Position numbers and translations under genes: made by a program. This document shows, in pieces, positions 49,348 through 63,484 of a stretch of DNA of 64,000 bases. Numbering within the stretch: the first letter of the stretch is position 1; each line of letters begins with the position of its first letter. The DNA is from Nemophila menziesii (Eukaryota > Streptophyta > Magnoliopsida > Boraginales > Hydrophyllaceae): contig JARWIR010000011.1 of assembly GCA_029959085.1 (NCBI GenBank), positions 7,751,840 through 7,815,839 of the forward strand, given 5' to 3'. A model generated the notes under the pieces. The model was given only the letters and a program-made list of their open reading frames with translations. It had not been told where the DNA came from and ran no database searches.

Positions 49348-49926
49348 ACATTAGATTTTAAAACAAATTAGGACATATAAGAAGCTTTGCAGGCATTTTT
49401 ATTGATTATGTTTCCATAAGAATCCTTAGAAATTACAGATAATGCATCTTTACCATCCTTAAATCTCGTATCCACACTATCTTCAAAGTAACCTAACCCT
49501 ATCTGAAAACATTAACAGAATTACTTCCTCTAAATTAAGATCGAGGGCCAATCTCCGTCAAGCCCGAGGAAACCTTTCCAGCCTCCGTTACCTTTTGGAA
49601 GGCCTACGCCCTATAGAAACTATCTACCTGAGGCTGTCCCTTGGCCTGTAGGTCCTGACACAATGTTAGAATTCTAGCTCTTCTAGAGTGGTATCTCACT
49701 GATGGCTCGGGCCCCCGGAAGGAGGCCTTCTTACATTGGATTTAGAAACACGTTAGGATATATAAGAAGATTTGCAGGCATTTTCACTGACTATGTTCCC
49801 ATAAGAATCTCTAGAAATTATAGATAATGCATCTTCACCATCCTTAAATCTTGTATCCACACTAACTTCAAAGTAACCTAACCCATGTGAAAACATTAAC
49901 ATAATTAGTTCCTCTAAATTAAGATC
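49348..49926. repeat. Direct repeat pair around the 23S insert (copy 3)
   Basis: Arms 49348-49542 and 49733-49926, equivalent to 3747-4325. Confidence 0.85.
49543..49732 (-). pseudogene. Nuclear insert of plastid-type 23S rRNA fragment (copy 3)
   Basis: Same insert as 3942-4131 and the most organelle-like of the three by eye, with both GAATTCTAGCTCTTC and CTACCTGAGGC intact. Flanked by the same direct repeat arms. Confidence 0.88.
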
Positions 49927-50863
49927 ATATAGTTTATATTCATGCTGGTATGGATCATTAACATAATTAATTTAGATAATAAAGGTAATTTGTTACATAT
50001 AGCACTTAACAAATTAGATTATGTCGATAGCTGTAATTCAATGCATGTTTTTTTCGAATTACACATATGATCCTTATGTTTAGACTAAATTTTCTTTTAT
50101 GGTATACTAATACCTATATTTGCATATTTATTAACCAATAAGTTTATCCATTTGTGAAACCATGTTATCTCATTATCCTCAAAGCATTATTTTAGATAAT
50201 ATGGAAGCCAATATGTCATAGTCCACTAGAAACAAAAATATATATGTTATATTGTCTCTTTTTTCTCATGATAAATCTGGAAAAGTTTATTACTTACACG
50301 CTTCTTTTTATACATATTTACATAACCATGGAAACCATTATTACATACTCTCTATTATAGGTGTATGTATTTTGGATTTCATTTTGAAGTCCGTTGATTT
50401 TTATAGAAATATATATCATTTAAATTTGAGGTTGTAATACATTAAAGTACTTCAGGTAATATGTAGACTACGTTATCATACAATGTATGATAATTAGTCT
50501 TTCGTTGGTATTATACCTACTTATATTTGGGTAAAATGATCCTATTCTTAGTGTCTTGCATTTTAATATTTTTTTTATTATTATATCCACTCATTTTCCA
50601 TGGAATTTTCTTTTTAACATGAAAATACTTGATGTTTAAATTCCTACATTATTAAGTAGACAAAATTTACTTTAGTTAATAAAAGTATTCTTAACATCTA
50701 ATTGGTCTTATTTAATCTATATATAAGTTAAAGATATTAACCTTTTCCCTATAACAAATAATCAATCTAGCGTGTATAAGTAAGAATTATCTTCCTTCTA
50801 ACACACTTCTTTGAAACCATGATTGATGGATACTAATAATAGTAACGAAATATACCACCCAAT

Positions 50864-50965
50864 ATACCACCCATGAAGTGGCGTGATTTGGTTGGAATTA
50901 AATCGTTTATTTATTTATATACTCGATTTACTTCCAACCATATCACGCCACGTCATGGGTGGTAT
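50864..50965. mobile_element. Hairpin MITE, 102 bp (copy 3)
   Basis: Same inverted repeat as 5263-5364, with the doubled ATACCACCCA at the left edge as in copy 1. Confidence 0.75.
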
Positions 50966-52449
50966 GAATTTGGATGATATATATCATTACTCTACTAATA
51001 ATTGTATTGTGTGAGTATATATTTATGGATGTAAATACATTTGATAATATTTGTTGTTAAACTATCAAGATTAACTAACATATTCATGATTTCTTATCAA
51101 TAAGGGAAAGTTTAAATAACCCAAGGTTTTTAGACACTACTATTTCTGTGTACGTTTTCTTAAAGAGTAATTTATTACTAATTCAATGAATGTTAGGTGT
51201 CCACCATAAATATAAAATAAAGCAGTTGATCATCCTACATGTTTCGATTAGTAATAGAAAAGGTTAAAAATTGAGCATGTTTCTAAAAAGAGTATACATG
51301 ATTAAAGAGATAGTGATAGCCTTTTTTAGAGAGCATACTACCCTTCCACATTTATAATATTTTATTAGTGATTTCTACAATAGTATTAGCCACCTCAATC
51401 TTAGAATCAAAGATAAAATTTGTAATTCTTAATTTTTTCCTAGGTCACATGTTTGAAGAACCCTAATTTATCTTGTATATAATACAGTAGGTTATAATTA
51501 TTGTTTATACTAAAAAAATAGAACATTCGTTTAGGATTAAGGATTGACATGCATGACAATACATATTTAACATACTATTAAGATAATTTGCTTCATCTTT
51601 TTAATTCTTAATGACTAAAATTGAGTCTTTAGTAAAGAGAAGGTGGGGGGACCTTATCAGCAGACCTAATAGGTATATATATTTCAAATCTCTTTTTCCC
51701 ACTTAATTTTTCATTTTTTCATCAAACTATTGATGGGTTTAGTGGTTAAACTAAAATTGTATAGTCATAAAAGACATATTTGTCTAACTCATATATAAAA
51801 ATTTCTTGATTATCCAGGGCTCCAATTTAACACAATTTATTATATACTTTTTCTGATAATGTTCACATCTCGTTTGTTCAATTTTGGTGACAATAAAATT
51901 TATACACATGGCTTCAATGAAATTTGATTCATGTAACAAAATTGTATTGTAAGGTATTTATTCTTACTTGTTTATACACATAAATATTAGAGATCATCAT
52001 ATTTATAATTAAATATACATCATACTTGAGTCATTGGATTGTCACTAATTAAAAATAATAATTAACATAAAACATGACTTTAAAGATTTCATCATAATCT
52101 AATTAAAGGCGTTTGGCAGCCATGGTAGTTATGGTGTGAAATAACGGAGGTGGTGATGTTTTGTATATTGGAGAAAATGATATTGTTCAGGCGAGGCATT
52201 AGTTTTAAGTGACTTTGAGAGGTTGATCAAGGGTTTTTCCATGGTTTGTATATAGGTTGTGGGTCAGCCGATGCTCGTGGCTATGTTCTTCCGATTGGAT
52301 TGGTTGATATAACGTTGGTTGTTTGGTTTTTAGGTGTTAGTATAGGCAATGAGTGGGTTTTCATGTCGTTTAAAGGTTTATTATTATGGTGGTGCATATT
52401 TAACATTTAAGATTTCTTATGGTTTAGTGTATCGAGGTGGTTACGGATA

Positions 52450-52553
52450 TGACAAGAGCTAAGTGGTAGCCATGGCCCCATGGTTAAGATCGGCCAAGGT
52501 GTGATTCAAATCTAGGAATTTACATTATATAGGTTATTAGGCGAGTTTTTTTT
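52450..52553 (+). mobile_element. Possible tRNA-derived SINE (copy 3)
   Basis: Same candidate as 6850-6953, with box-like words unchanged and a terminal run of eight T. Confidence 0.35.
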
Positions 52554-54064
52554 GTCTCTCATTTGATAGAAGAAGAATATGTTCTTATATATATTTTTGT
52601 AGTAATAAAGTGATTATTTTACTATTATCAATTTGTTAACTTTTTTTAATATGGCTCAATATACGTTGAAGCTATTTAAAAAAGCATTGAGAATATTTAA
52701 AGTCACGAACAACAACTTATAAGTTAACACCAATTTATCATAGAATCCATAGTTTAGGCAATAATAGACACATGGTTACACTAAGACTAAAGATCCGTTT
52801 ATAGCAACAAATATTGAATTGTTACACACGTACATGTAATAACGTAAAAAATGAACAAACATAAGAGCAGGTTCATTATGCCATTAAAGTTTCAAATACA
52901 CTTATACATTTATTAATAAATTTACAAACCAATTTACACTTTACAAAAAATAAAAATATTCAAATTAAGACATGACTATACTTGGTAATATTCTAAATGG
53001 GGTTAATCCAAAAAGTATTTATATATCAAGTGTGTGACCAACTGCCCCATATTTTATACCTTCTTTGCACTACACAAATTTGACTCTTAGGCAAAACTTT
53101 TATTTAAAACCATTAATAGAGTAATAGTTTTTGTATGTGTTGCATAAAGTTAATAGCTTTTGTAACAGTTTTAGTAAATTGTTGCATTATGTAGCAATAG
53201 TACGTTATTTTTGTAAAAAAAATTCTTAATTCATTTCTTCCAATGGTTTTTAACAAGTGTTATTTGCAATATGTTTTATACCGTTTCTTAACATTTCTTG
53301 CGATTTTTTCATAATGCTTTGTAAACCATAGGTTAACTTTCTTGTAATGAATTTTAATAATAGTATTTCATATAACTATTCATTCAGAATTATATATCAT
53401 AATAAAAGATTGTGTCTAGTGGTCATAAGTAATTCGTAATCCTAATCTAATCCAAGATCGAACCACCCAAGTATAATGTGAAATGATTTTCATTTTAACA
53501 AATAATAAAAAATTTGCTTGATGTAATAGAACCACTGATTTATGATTAAGCAATGCGTAGCAAGTTAAACAATCATAAAGTCACGTGTAATGGTTTTTTC
53601 TATTTTATAACAGCTTCTAAATGTTGCACGATAATCAAAATATTATGGCGATGACAGACAATTCTAAGTGAAATATCCCTATTCATGTTATCATCCTAAA
53701 TCAAGTTAAGTTAATAATTAGAGTTACCACTTGAAACAAAAACCGCATGGAGATTAAAAAAGTATATAATTCTAATAAAGAATATACATGTATATAGTTC
53801 TTGAAAAAAATGATATAAAAAAGATTGAATCTGATTTGAACCTGCAAAGTAGAATTGTTATGTAATTATCATGAAAAGATTTATTTGGAGATGCAAATCC
53901 AAAAACATAAAAAATGGGTTGAGTGAAAACATCGTCAAGTGAAACTCAAGTTATAGGGAGATTTATTGATGGAATGTGAGGAAAGAGTCAAAAACTCACT
54001 TTTCATTATCCAAATATACATATCATACCTTCCCTAAACTGACATTACAACCATAAATACCTTA

Positions 54065-55970
54065 GAATTTAAAAACTACTTCGCTGAGGAACAATGATAC
54101 AATTAGGGCGTAGTTATGTGGACCGTTGGGTAATATATTAGGACCTATGATCACCCTATAGTCTCCATATCAAACTAAGTAAGAACCTCTCACTCTGGCA
54201 TTGTAATTTTAATAATGTACTTGAATCTATAAAACGGTGATTGTCCGTATATTAGGCGTGTGTGCATTACTTCTTTAATATTACTGCATGAGACAAGTTA
54301 GAATACCTTCTCTAGGATCATTCATTGTTTTCTACTACATCATCTTCTTCAATATTTATTTGAGACTACCCTACCGTTCTTATCTTTATTATGTTTGGAC
54401 GACACAATTTTGAGTTGGGGGTCTTGATGTCTGCATATATGTGATAAAATAATCTAGACACGGGACATCATTTTAGGGGTATCTAGTGCTTAATTACCAG
54501 ATTTTCTCCCATTTCTTTATGTTTTACACTTCTTTTTCTAGTTTTAGGTGTTTCATTATTTTTAGAGATTTTGTATGTAATTTGTGTGTTATTTGTGTAG
54601 CACTTAAGTATTTGGAAGCTAACACACCTTGAGATGATGATAAGGAGTGAAGAAACCATGAAAACCCCTTATTCATGGTAAAAAAGGAAACTTTAGATAG
54701 ACTTTGGAAGTAGAAGTTAATTTGTCTAGACATGAAGACGCCTAGTATTTTTAATACTACAGAAAATCGACAACGGATTTGAAGGATCCCTTTTAAATCG
54801 GGAAAGGTCTTTGAATTGCAGTTGTTTTGATACCAAGATCACTGGATTTGGAGTTGTAACGAAGATGTTACGAATTATACAAATTCAATGAGCCAACCAG
54901 TCTACTATTTTAGAAAAACGAGTTTTAGTTGGTTTCTAAATCTAATACCTAGTCCTTATCCCTGATTTTATCCAAATTTATAGATATATTCACTTTTACC
55001 TTAAGAAAATCATCCCTTCTCAGTCCCTAATACATATTAAACCTAGAATTATCAGGATCAAGTGAGTAGAAGAGAATGAGTTGGAAGTTGTTCATGTCAT
55101 TCCAAGCCTTCCCGTTATCAGTTTTCACCAATTAATATAGTATACTTATTTATTTTCTTTTGAACATGAATATGATATTTTTAGTTCCTTTTTGTTCCTT
55201 CCTTAGTATGAACTGAATCTATTTAGCTTCAGAATAGCATAAGGGGTATGAATCCTATACTTGTTTTATATGTTATTTGAATTAGGGATTTATGTTTGAA
55301 TATTTTTTTCGTGAAAGCTCTATATTATGTACTTTGTTTTAATGTTTTTATTTCTTGCGATGCACAAACGTATATGATTACCCCATTAGTAGTTGGATTG
55401 TCACCAATTCAATTATAGAAACATCACATATATAGTCATCTAGTTTGTGGTAGTGAATCTGACAGGCTTGCCTAACTAGATAGTCAATAAGGTTTAAGTT
55501 AACCATCGATCACTGCGTAGCGTCTCCTTACCCAAGTCCCCTAGTATCGTTGGGGTTGCTTACTAAGTCTATTCAGATGTAAGTTAGGTGGAATTTAGAA
55601 TCCCAACTATAACATATATATCACACAATTCTTGCTTAAATAATATTCATAGAACAAGGTTAGTGGGGATTATTTTCTAATTCTTGAGCTAAATTCTCAT
55701 ACATTTTCTCTTTAGTATTTTATTTTTGTGTCTTACTTTATGTCTTACTTTATTAGTTTTTTAGAGTCTTAACACCAAACAAATATTTTAGTGTCTTGCT
55801 ATTATACTATTCAGCTTTTTTTAGACTACTTTGTAATAACACTATAATATACCTCACTTTCGTAGTACCTAAGATCGATATATGTTCGATTCCAAAGTGT
55901 TTATTCGTAGTGGTATAAAGTGTTTGTTCTTTTATTTATATCACTATTTTATCATACCTTTGCCATAACA
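54065..55970 (+). mobile_element. Athila-like element A: 3' internal end plus LTR (copy 3)
   Basis: The LTR begins at 54425 and ends about 55970. Nearly the same as copy 2, including the shared AAACCATGAAAACC change. Confidence 0.72.
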
Positions 55971-56753
55971 AATTTGAAACATAGGACTAATTAACAGTTC
56001 AATTCCGTGAAGTGTGTGACCACAAAAACCATAAGTATATGAACTCTAAATTTACCAAAGTATAATTCATACTTTACATATAGTTAACTTTTTTTGTATA
56101 CACGTTTAACATGTATGAGAGTTGAGACAGTTTTTAAGGGATGAAGGTAGATAATATAAACCTATACTGGATAAGTGGGAAGGGTTGGGACTTGTTGTAT
56201 TAGAAAGTTATATTGTATAGTTAGGTGAGAGGAGTTAATTGAGTGAATACATGTTATTAGAGTGGAACATATATCTATTTCTTGTATGACACATGATATA
56301 CATATGATAAAGCTTTTCAGTATTGAATACTAGAGATTATCAAATAAAGAAGCTAAGTATAGAATTTTGTAGTAAATAGAATATGGTAGGGGTTACGATG
56401 TAATAAGTGAGATTGAGTTTTAATTGAAGTAAAATTAATTTTATTACACTTTAAATTATATAAGTTTTACAATTAATTTTTTATTCTATTATGATGGTGG
56501 ATGGGAGATGATGTGACAATGAGATGTATTTAAAGCTTAATTATTCAGTTTTAATAGGTTAGATGGATATAGTTTGGTCATAGTTGACTATTATGTTCAT
56601 TTTAATAAAAGAAAAACTTGAATTGAAAATAATATTATATGATTAAAAGAGAACACAGAATTCATTCAAAACACAAATTACACAAATTCAAATAAAAAAC
56701 ACAACTGATTAAGACATAGACTAAAATGATATGCAATAAAAAAGAAGAATCGG

Positions 56754-57068
56754 TTAAAGTCTTAAAGTTAAATCAATTCCCGCTTCTTCATCATTGACAT
56801 TGATATTTGTCATCAATTTAGTTGATGGTCCAGCAATTGAAGAACCTCCCCCTTTTTGGAGTGACAAACTTGAAGGGAAAAGGGGGAGTAGAACTACTCT
56901 CTCGGAGCTTTGAACAGTGTCATTACTGCCTTTTCCCTTTACATTTCCAAATTCATTTGAATCCTTTTTTTTCCTATGAGCGCGTTGGTGGCCACCTAGA
57001 GCTTGGCCAGATTCAAACTCTTTTGAGCAATGGTCACATCGATATACTTTCTTAATACTACGATCCAT
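56754..57068 (-). CDS. Small C2H2 zinc-finger protein with EAR repressor motif (copy 3, 104 aa)
   Basis: Third tandem duplicate with full-length frame and all motif residues. It shares the linker Gly with copy 2 and adds two replacement changes: Arg to Lys just before the finger (KKVYRC) and Ile to Phe in the linker (NEFGN). Neither touches a zinc ligand or the EAR motif. TATA box at 57134-57140. Confidence 0.88.
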   Translation of the reverse strand: MDRSIKKVYRCDHCSKEFESGQALGGHQRAHRKKKDSNEFGNVKGKGSNDTVQSSERVVLLPLFPSSLSLQKGGGSSIAGPSTKLMTNINVNDEEAGIDLTLRL

Positions 57069-57133
57069 TTAATCTAGAAGAAAACTATTTTCACTTAAAT
57101 GTGTATGTATTGAAAACATAGGTACATAGTAGT

Positions 57134-57201
57134 TTATATAGGGATAAAAATCTCATTGCATTTAATTTATTTTGGTGCAGTTATTGCAATTAAGTAGTCA
57201 A
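57134..57201 (-). promoter_or_regulatory. TATA box and W-box-like element of the zinc-finger gene (copy 3)
   Basis: TATATAA at 57134-57140 and TTGACT at 57196-57201, as in copy 1. Confidence 0.5.
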
Positions 57202-57433
57202 ACAATAAAGAGGTGTAACAATTATTATGGAAGTTATCTTTAAGCATGTAAATTCATGACCAACAACTACCTTTATTTATTTTTCTTTGCCCACCAATAA
57301 TTTATTTCAGCTAACCTCTTTTATATTATTATAAATACATATATATATTACATTTATTTTTGTATTTTTTTTAATTTATATAGTTTACATTAAACTTAAA
57401 TTTAAGGTGTAAGGTAATTATTTTGTTTCCTCA

Positions 57434-57464
<31 letters not shown>

Positions 57465-58308
57465 TTCAGAGAATGTATATTAAATCTGACGCATCCTATA
57501 TTATCCATAAAATTTATATTAAAATGTTAACTATGATACTTAGCTTATTTGTTAATTTTATTTATTTTATAAATAAATATAACATATGGGTTATACCATA
57601 GAACTTATTTAACATGGGAATGACATGGTTTACATATGAGATGATTTAATTAAGGATAAACTTTTGAATCTAGAAAATGTCCTTAATTTTACCTACATTT
57701 AAGAATTAAGATTTAAAAAAAAAATATGGAATTACATGTAAAATATTATTATATAATAATGCAACATTTCATGGTAAACGTTCATCTCATTGAGTGGAAA
57801 AAATAGATTCAACTAAAGGAAGGCACTATACACACTCAAAGAGGATTTTATGCACATAATGAAGAACTATATAATAATGAGCATGTCTTTGTACGAGAAA
57901 AAAGGATCATATCCTATTCGGATTCTATCCAAAAATTCAATGGCATTCCAAAGAAAGAGAAATGTGCAATGCAGAATAAGCTTACAGACGAACTATGTGT
58001 CAAAAAATTTAACCGATTAGAATTTGATTGATAAAAACATGTATAGTTAAATTTCATTACTTCCTCATTTTTCGTAATTAACCTAACAAAAGATTTTAAG
58101 TCAAATGATATGCGATTTCTTTACATTATCGTCGACGAATAATACTGCAATGTAGGATTCCCTATCTACATAGCAATCCATCAATTTTCTTTTAATGGTA
58201 TGTAAATGAATAGTAACTACTTTTGGATTATATGAACAAGCCTAAAAAGAACTTACCAAAAAAAGGGTGAAATTACTTGAATGGGATATAGCTTGTTGGG
58301 TTTAATGT

Positions 58309-61056
58309 CACTACTAGATGCGCTTGAAATAGCGACAACCAGCGTCGTCGCTAATGATAGTCAAATTCGTCGTTAGAAGCCGGTTTAGGTCATCGGCGAT
58401 GACTTTTCATCATCTATTTTTCGTTGCTAGTAATTCTCCGTTATAAATATTTTTCTTGACAAAAATTAGTGCTCTTGCCGCTAATGACTGAGCCTGATCT
58501 GCGACAACAAAAGTCATCGGTTAAGACCATAAATTAGCGAGGAAATGATTTCCTATCTAGTCCTACAATTGTATCGAATAAACTATCGCACACATTCTTC
58601 TCGCAATGCATAACATCGATGTTTTTTTAACAAATTTTCCGACCAATAAGGTAACTGATAAAAAATACTCTTTTTCTTCGAATTGAACTCACAAGGACCT
58701 GTTTCTTTCAATGCCTTGCCCCCAAAATCCTTTTGTTTACCAGGAAACACAATGGCAAAACCATCTAACTGTGTCTTAATATTGGTCGGAGTATGTTTTC
58801 TCGTGGGGGCCCTATAATTAGTACTCGGGTACAAAACTTTTTCTTTTCCAAATAAATGTCTCATAGGTAACCAATGTCTCATTGTAAACTCTTGCTTTGC
58901 ATGAGCGTCATACGTACAAATACCTATTTCCCACAACGTGTTCAACTCATCTATAACAGGGTGGAGAAAGACATCCATGTCCTTATCGGGTGACCGTCGA
59001 CCCAAAATCAAAAAACAAAGTTGAAATATGGTTTCGGTCATGCATACCCATGGTTCCAAGTTGTAGACAGTCAATATAACAGGCCACGTGCCATATGATT
59101 ATTTAGCATTGAAAACAGACAAAAACCATCAACACCCAGGCTCAAATATACATTCTAAGATTCACTAGTAAACTCAGGATGTAACTCTACAAATATTTTT
59201 CAGCTATAACCATCAACATGATGGCATAACACATCTAGATCGTACTCTTTCCGGTATGGTGCCTCGAAGCGTATAGTCACTGCAACCAGGGAATTCGGAA
59301 AATAACAAAAAATTTATGGGGTACTTTCTTACCTTTCTTTGGATTCCAGTTAGTCTAACTACATACTGGAAACTTTCTGAATAATTCATTCTCCTTGTAT
59401 AAAAGGGGACAATCATTCAAGAAAACATCAATCGTAGTGTAACCCATACCCATACTTTTCAACTTTTTGTTGCATTCCTCGTAAGTTTCAGGAAAATTGT
59501 GAAATTTAGGTAAGACACGACCCATCAATTCTCAGAGCTCGGTGAAGGATATGTAGTCCACTTGTTCTTCACCTTTATGTGCATAAACTTAGCAATGAAA
59601 TTCAAGGAACTCATCATTGTAGATCCATGGTAGAATTCGGTCTCCAATTTCTCGAACAAAGCTTCGAAACTGCTACGACTTATTTGATGTGCGTCTCTTA
59701 TCTCGGTATCCCCTGATTGACCACCAACATCGTCACTAGGTCTCAAATTATCATACACATTCAACATTTCATTTTCTAAATTTGGCACGGGGTCTTCCGG
59801 AAATACTAATTTCTCATCGTGTTTTGTCCATACCTCATAAGTGGATATAAACCCTTGATGTAGAAGGTGACCCCTAACCATTTGGGTTTGATATCGATGA
59901 TTATTCAAACATCGATTACATAGGCAAAAACATATAACAGTTAAAACCATCTTGCTTTTCAACAAAAGCGATAAAATCTTTTAAACCATAATTATATTTT
60001 TCCTTAGTAAGATCATTTGTTTTAATCCAATTCAATACCCAAAACCATCTTATAATAAAAAATCTATATAACTAAAGAACTAAAAGAATATAAGAATAAT
60101 ATAAATAATTATTAGAACTTGATGAATAAATTAATTAAAATTACAACACAACGAATAGATAAATAACAATTAAAAACTAATAAATGAATAAAAATTATAA
60201 ACTAATAAATAAATAAACAAGTTCATATAATAAATTAAACAACTACAATATATAAATACATGAACATATGCATAAGATACAACATCCTAATCAAAAATAC
60301 AATTATAAAACAAGTATATATTAACCTAATAAAATCTTATAGCATGTAATGCACAATTATAATAAAAAAACAAAATTTAAAAAGTTTGAATTTTATGAAA
60401 AATACATTGATTTGGTTGGAGAAATTGAAGATTGACCATGCCCCACCTTGGTAATGAACCCGATAATGGTGTAACAAGTATTTGTTAGCCTAATCAAATC
60501 GGAGAGCATGTAATTCACAATTATAAAAAAATTAAAATTTAAAAAGTTTGATTTTATTTGTAAATACCTTGATTTGGTTAGAGAAATTAAAAATTGACTT
60601 TATCTGACCTTGATTATGGACCTATGAATTGTATAAGATGAATAGGAGAAGCTAGTGGTAAAGATTAGAACAAATAGGAGTTAGGGTTTCGAGAGAAAGT
60701 GGGAGAAAAAAATTTGGTGTGGTATTTTCTGGTTTCGCTTTTTAAATTTTTTTTATTACCAACGAAATAATTTGTCACTAAGTAATTAAAAAATCATCGC
60801 TAGAAACGAGTATAAGAGAGAATGTAGTTAGTATCACAGATCTTTTCCGACAACTTTCTCGAGCAAAAAAAAGTAATAACACATACCGAGAATTTTCAAT
60901 TATTTAGAGTCGAAATCGAGGCTTCGCTAACATGAAATCTTATTTGCGAAGATTTTATTTGTGTTAATCATGTTTCGTCGCAAGATACCATTAATTGCGA
61001 CAAATTGCACTCCTTTGCTAAATATCTCGTCACTAAAGAATGAATATGTAGTAGCG
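58309..61056 (-). mobile_element. CACTA transposon with a mutated end (copy 3)
   Basis: The left end CACTACTA is intact. The right end reads TAGTAGCG instead of TAGTAGTG, changing the terminal CACTA to CGCTA, which should prevent mobilisation. TGT still flanks both ends. Confidence 0.9.
58550..59965 (-). pseudogene. CACTA Tnp2 transposase pseudogene (copy 3)
   Basis: Same dead gene. The homopolymer before the MHCEKNVCDS segment is one base shorter than in copies 1 and 2, changing the end of the Transposase_21 open frame (58583-59074) without restoring it. The N-terminal Cys cluster is intact (59525-59965). Confidence 0.88.
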
Positions 61057-63484
61057 TGTAAAATGGAATGTACAAGTCATGCCACTACATCTTCTATCAT
61101 GAACCTTCCTATACTAATACTTTTCCATTATAGATCGATTTAATTTTACTGTAATGTTTTTAATTTCTTTCATAAGGGTGGTTTTAGAAATTTGTTAGGT
61201 AGTAGTTCGAGTCACCTACTGTATAAATTTAACTACGAATTGTAACTATTAAGTAGTAATAATTTAGAATCATATATTTAGGTATTCCGTGTAGGTATAA
61301 AAGGAGTTGATTTCCAATTCAATCACGTTCTTTTAATTTAATAGAAATTATCTTCAGGATTATATGACTTTATTGAGACAAGATAATAATAACTCTAGAC
61401 AACATACCAAGTATATGCAACATCGATACAAGTACGTAATTTCCCATATAATCTAGTGATTCATTAGTATAACAACGCTTCGAGGTAATATATCTCTTCA
61501 CTTTTTCCCAGTATTCTCCACTGATTACATTTTAATTTAGTGAGGACACTACAATGATTTACTTCAGGGGGTGGAATAGATAAATTGAGACATATTTAGG
61601 ATGTAAATTCAAAATTGACTAGTTAATTTCATGACCCCATAAGAAATACATAATAGTAGTAATAAAACTACAAGATCTATGTTTGGAGATACAACATAAA
61701 TTTGAAATTGACTCGAGATGAGTAGGTAAGAAAAGTGTGCTACCTTGATGATATATAATATTCCTTGATTATATAAGTATTTTAATATGTATAATTTGAG
61801 CATGATTAAATATATATATATGAAGGATTAATTTATAAAGCAAGAAAACTTGTGTCGACTTTTTTAAATATACTTTTGTTATTCGAGCATTGGTTCATAT
61901 ATTTGATAAAAATAACTAATAAATATTATAGTCCCATACTATGTAATTTATAACTGGTAGTGAATTCTTGTCTGCACTGACATGAGATGATTTTCACTAA
62001 ATGTATTTGTTTTACCTTCTTACCAAGTCTTTTTTGGAAAAAGATGGGTAAATTCTTATTATTAAGGATTATTAAAAATATATGGTAAATTAATGCATTT
62101 TATTTTTTTGGTGTTTGCATTCACAAAAATGATTGCTGTATTGAGTTAGTTGTATACTCACACATAAATTCCATGATAGTACAAAAAATTCTCGATATCT
62201 AGGATTATCGATCTAAAAACTTGGTAAAGAGATATAATATGTGTGTACTTCATAATTTTGCATTCAAAAGACCTTGAACATGAAAATATATACGAAATGA
62301 ATGTGAAAAGGAACCAAGAAAATATATAGTATGGAAAAAATGAACGATTTAGATGAAGCCTCTAATATAGAATTGTGAAAAAAGTTATGTAAAACACAAA
62401 TATAAATTAAAACAAACTCATATTCGACCTTATTTGTACGAAAAGTGGTGTGTAAGTATAATAAGAAATAATTAGCCATAACTTATTGACCCATCTATGG
62501 ATTAGATATATTGTTGTTTGTATTAGAATTCGAAACAACATGTTAAAAGCAAACAATATCAACTAATGATTCTATTTTATCATCTATCGTTGTGTCTCTT
62601 TCTGGTAAATCTTCAATAACAACTAGTATAAATGCAAATGTAGATGATCTGGAAATAGAATCATCAACACTAAATTTTATTAGATTCGAGTTGATTAATA
62701 GTAGTACTCACATGAAGATCAAGTGGATTTATAAACTTTCTATATTAGAGCGATTAGAATATCCTCTATAACATGCTTTTTAAGTAGAATTCCTATAAAT
62801 TTTAATTTTTTTAAGCTTGAGGACTCTTGAATTACTATCAATAACCTCTATTGAATAATATTAAAGTTGACATCATCATGGTATTTTTGTTAACATCCCT
62901 ATATGCTTCCATATCAACATTATCAGCAAATAATCCCATATTAGCAATAGTGTAAATAAGGTACCTAGTTTGAGTTGTTCTTGGAATCCATCATATCCAA
63001 TATTCAATTTATATTTTTTGGCCTACGATGAATTAGCCTTGGTCTTTTGTTAACTTTCTTAGGTGGTCACTTCATCCAGTAACCATGTCTCCTAAAATTA
63101 CTGTGATTAAAGGTAACAAAACCTTCTGGTTTCTATTGAAATTTAGCTACATCATGACAAAACAACCTAAACACGATAAAAAATTCTCCTAATTTCTTAT
63201 AATCTATGTATCTGAAGTAACATGTTCTAAATTAGTGGTACATGAAACCCTACAATAGTAGGTTCGCTAACATGCATTTCAATTCTAAATATCATGATAC
63301 TATGTTATGTACTAAGATATAATGTCATGGTCATTTATTAGACCTAAATAATCAGAATAATTTTTTTTCAAACTATTATTGTTTCCTGTACATGTAGCCG
63401 AAACACAATAATCTAGAAGAAATTGTTCGATAAATGATATTCGTCAACATGATGGCTTATGAGAACCTTTAATTGATAAAGGAC

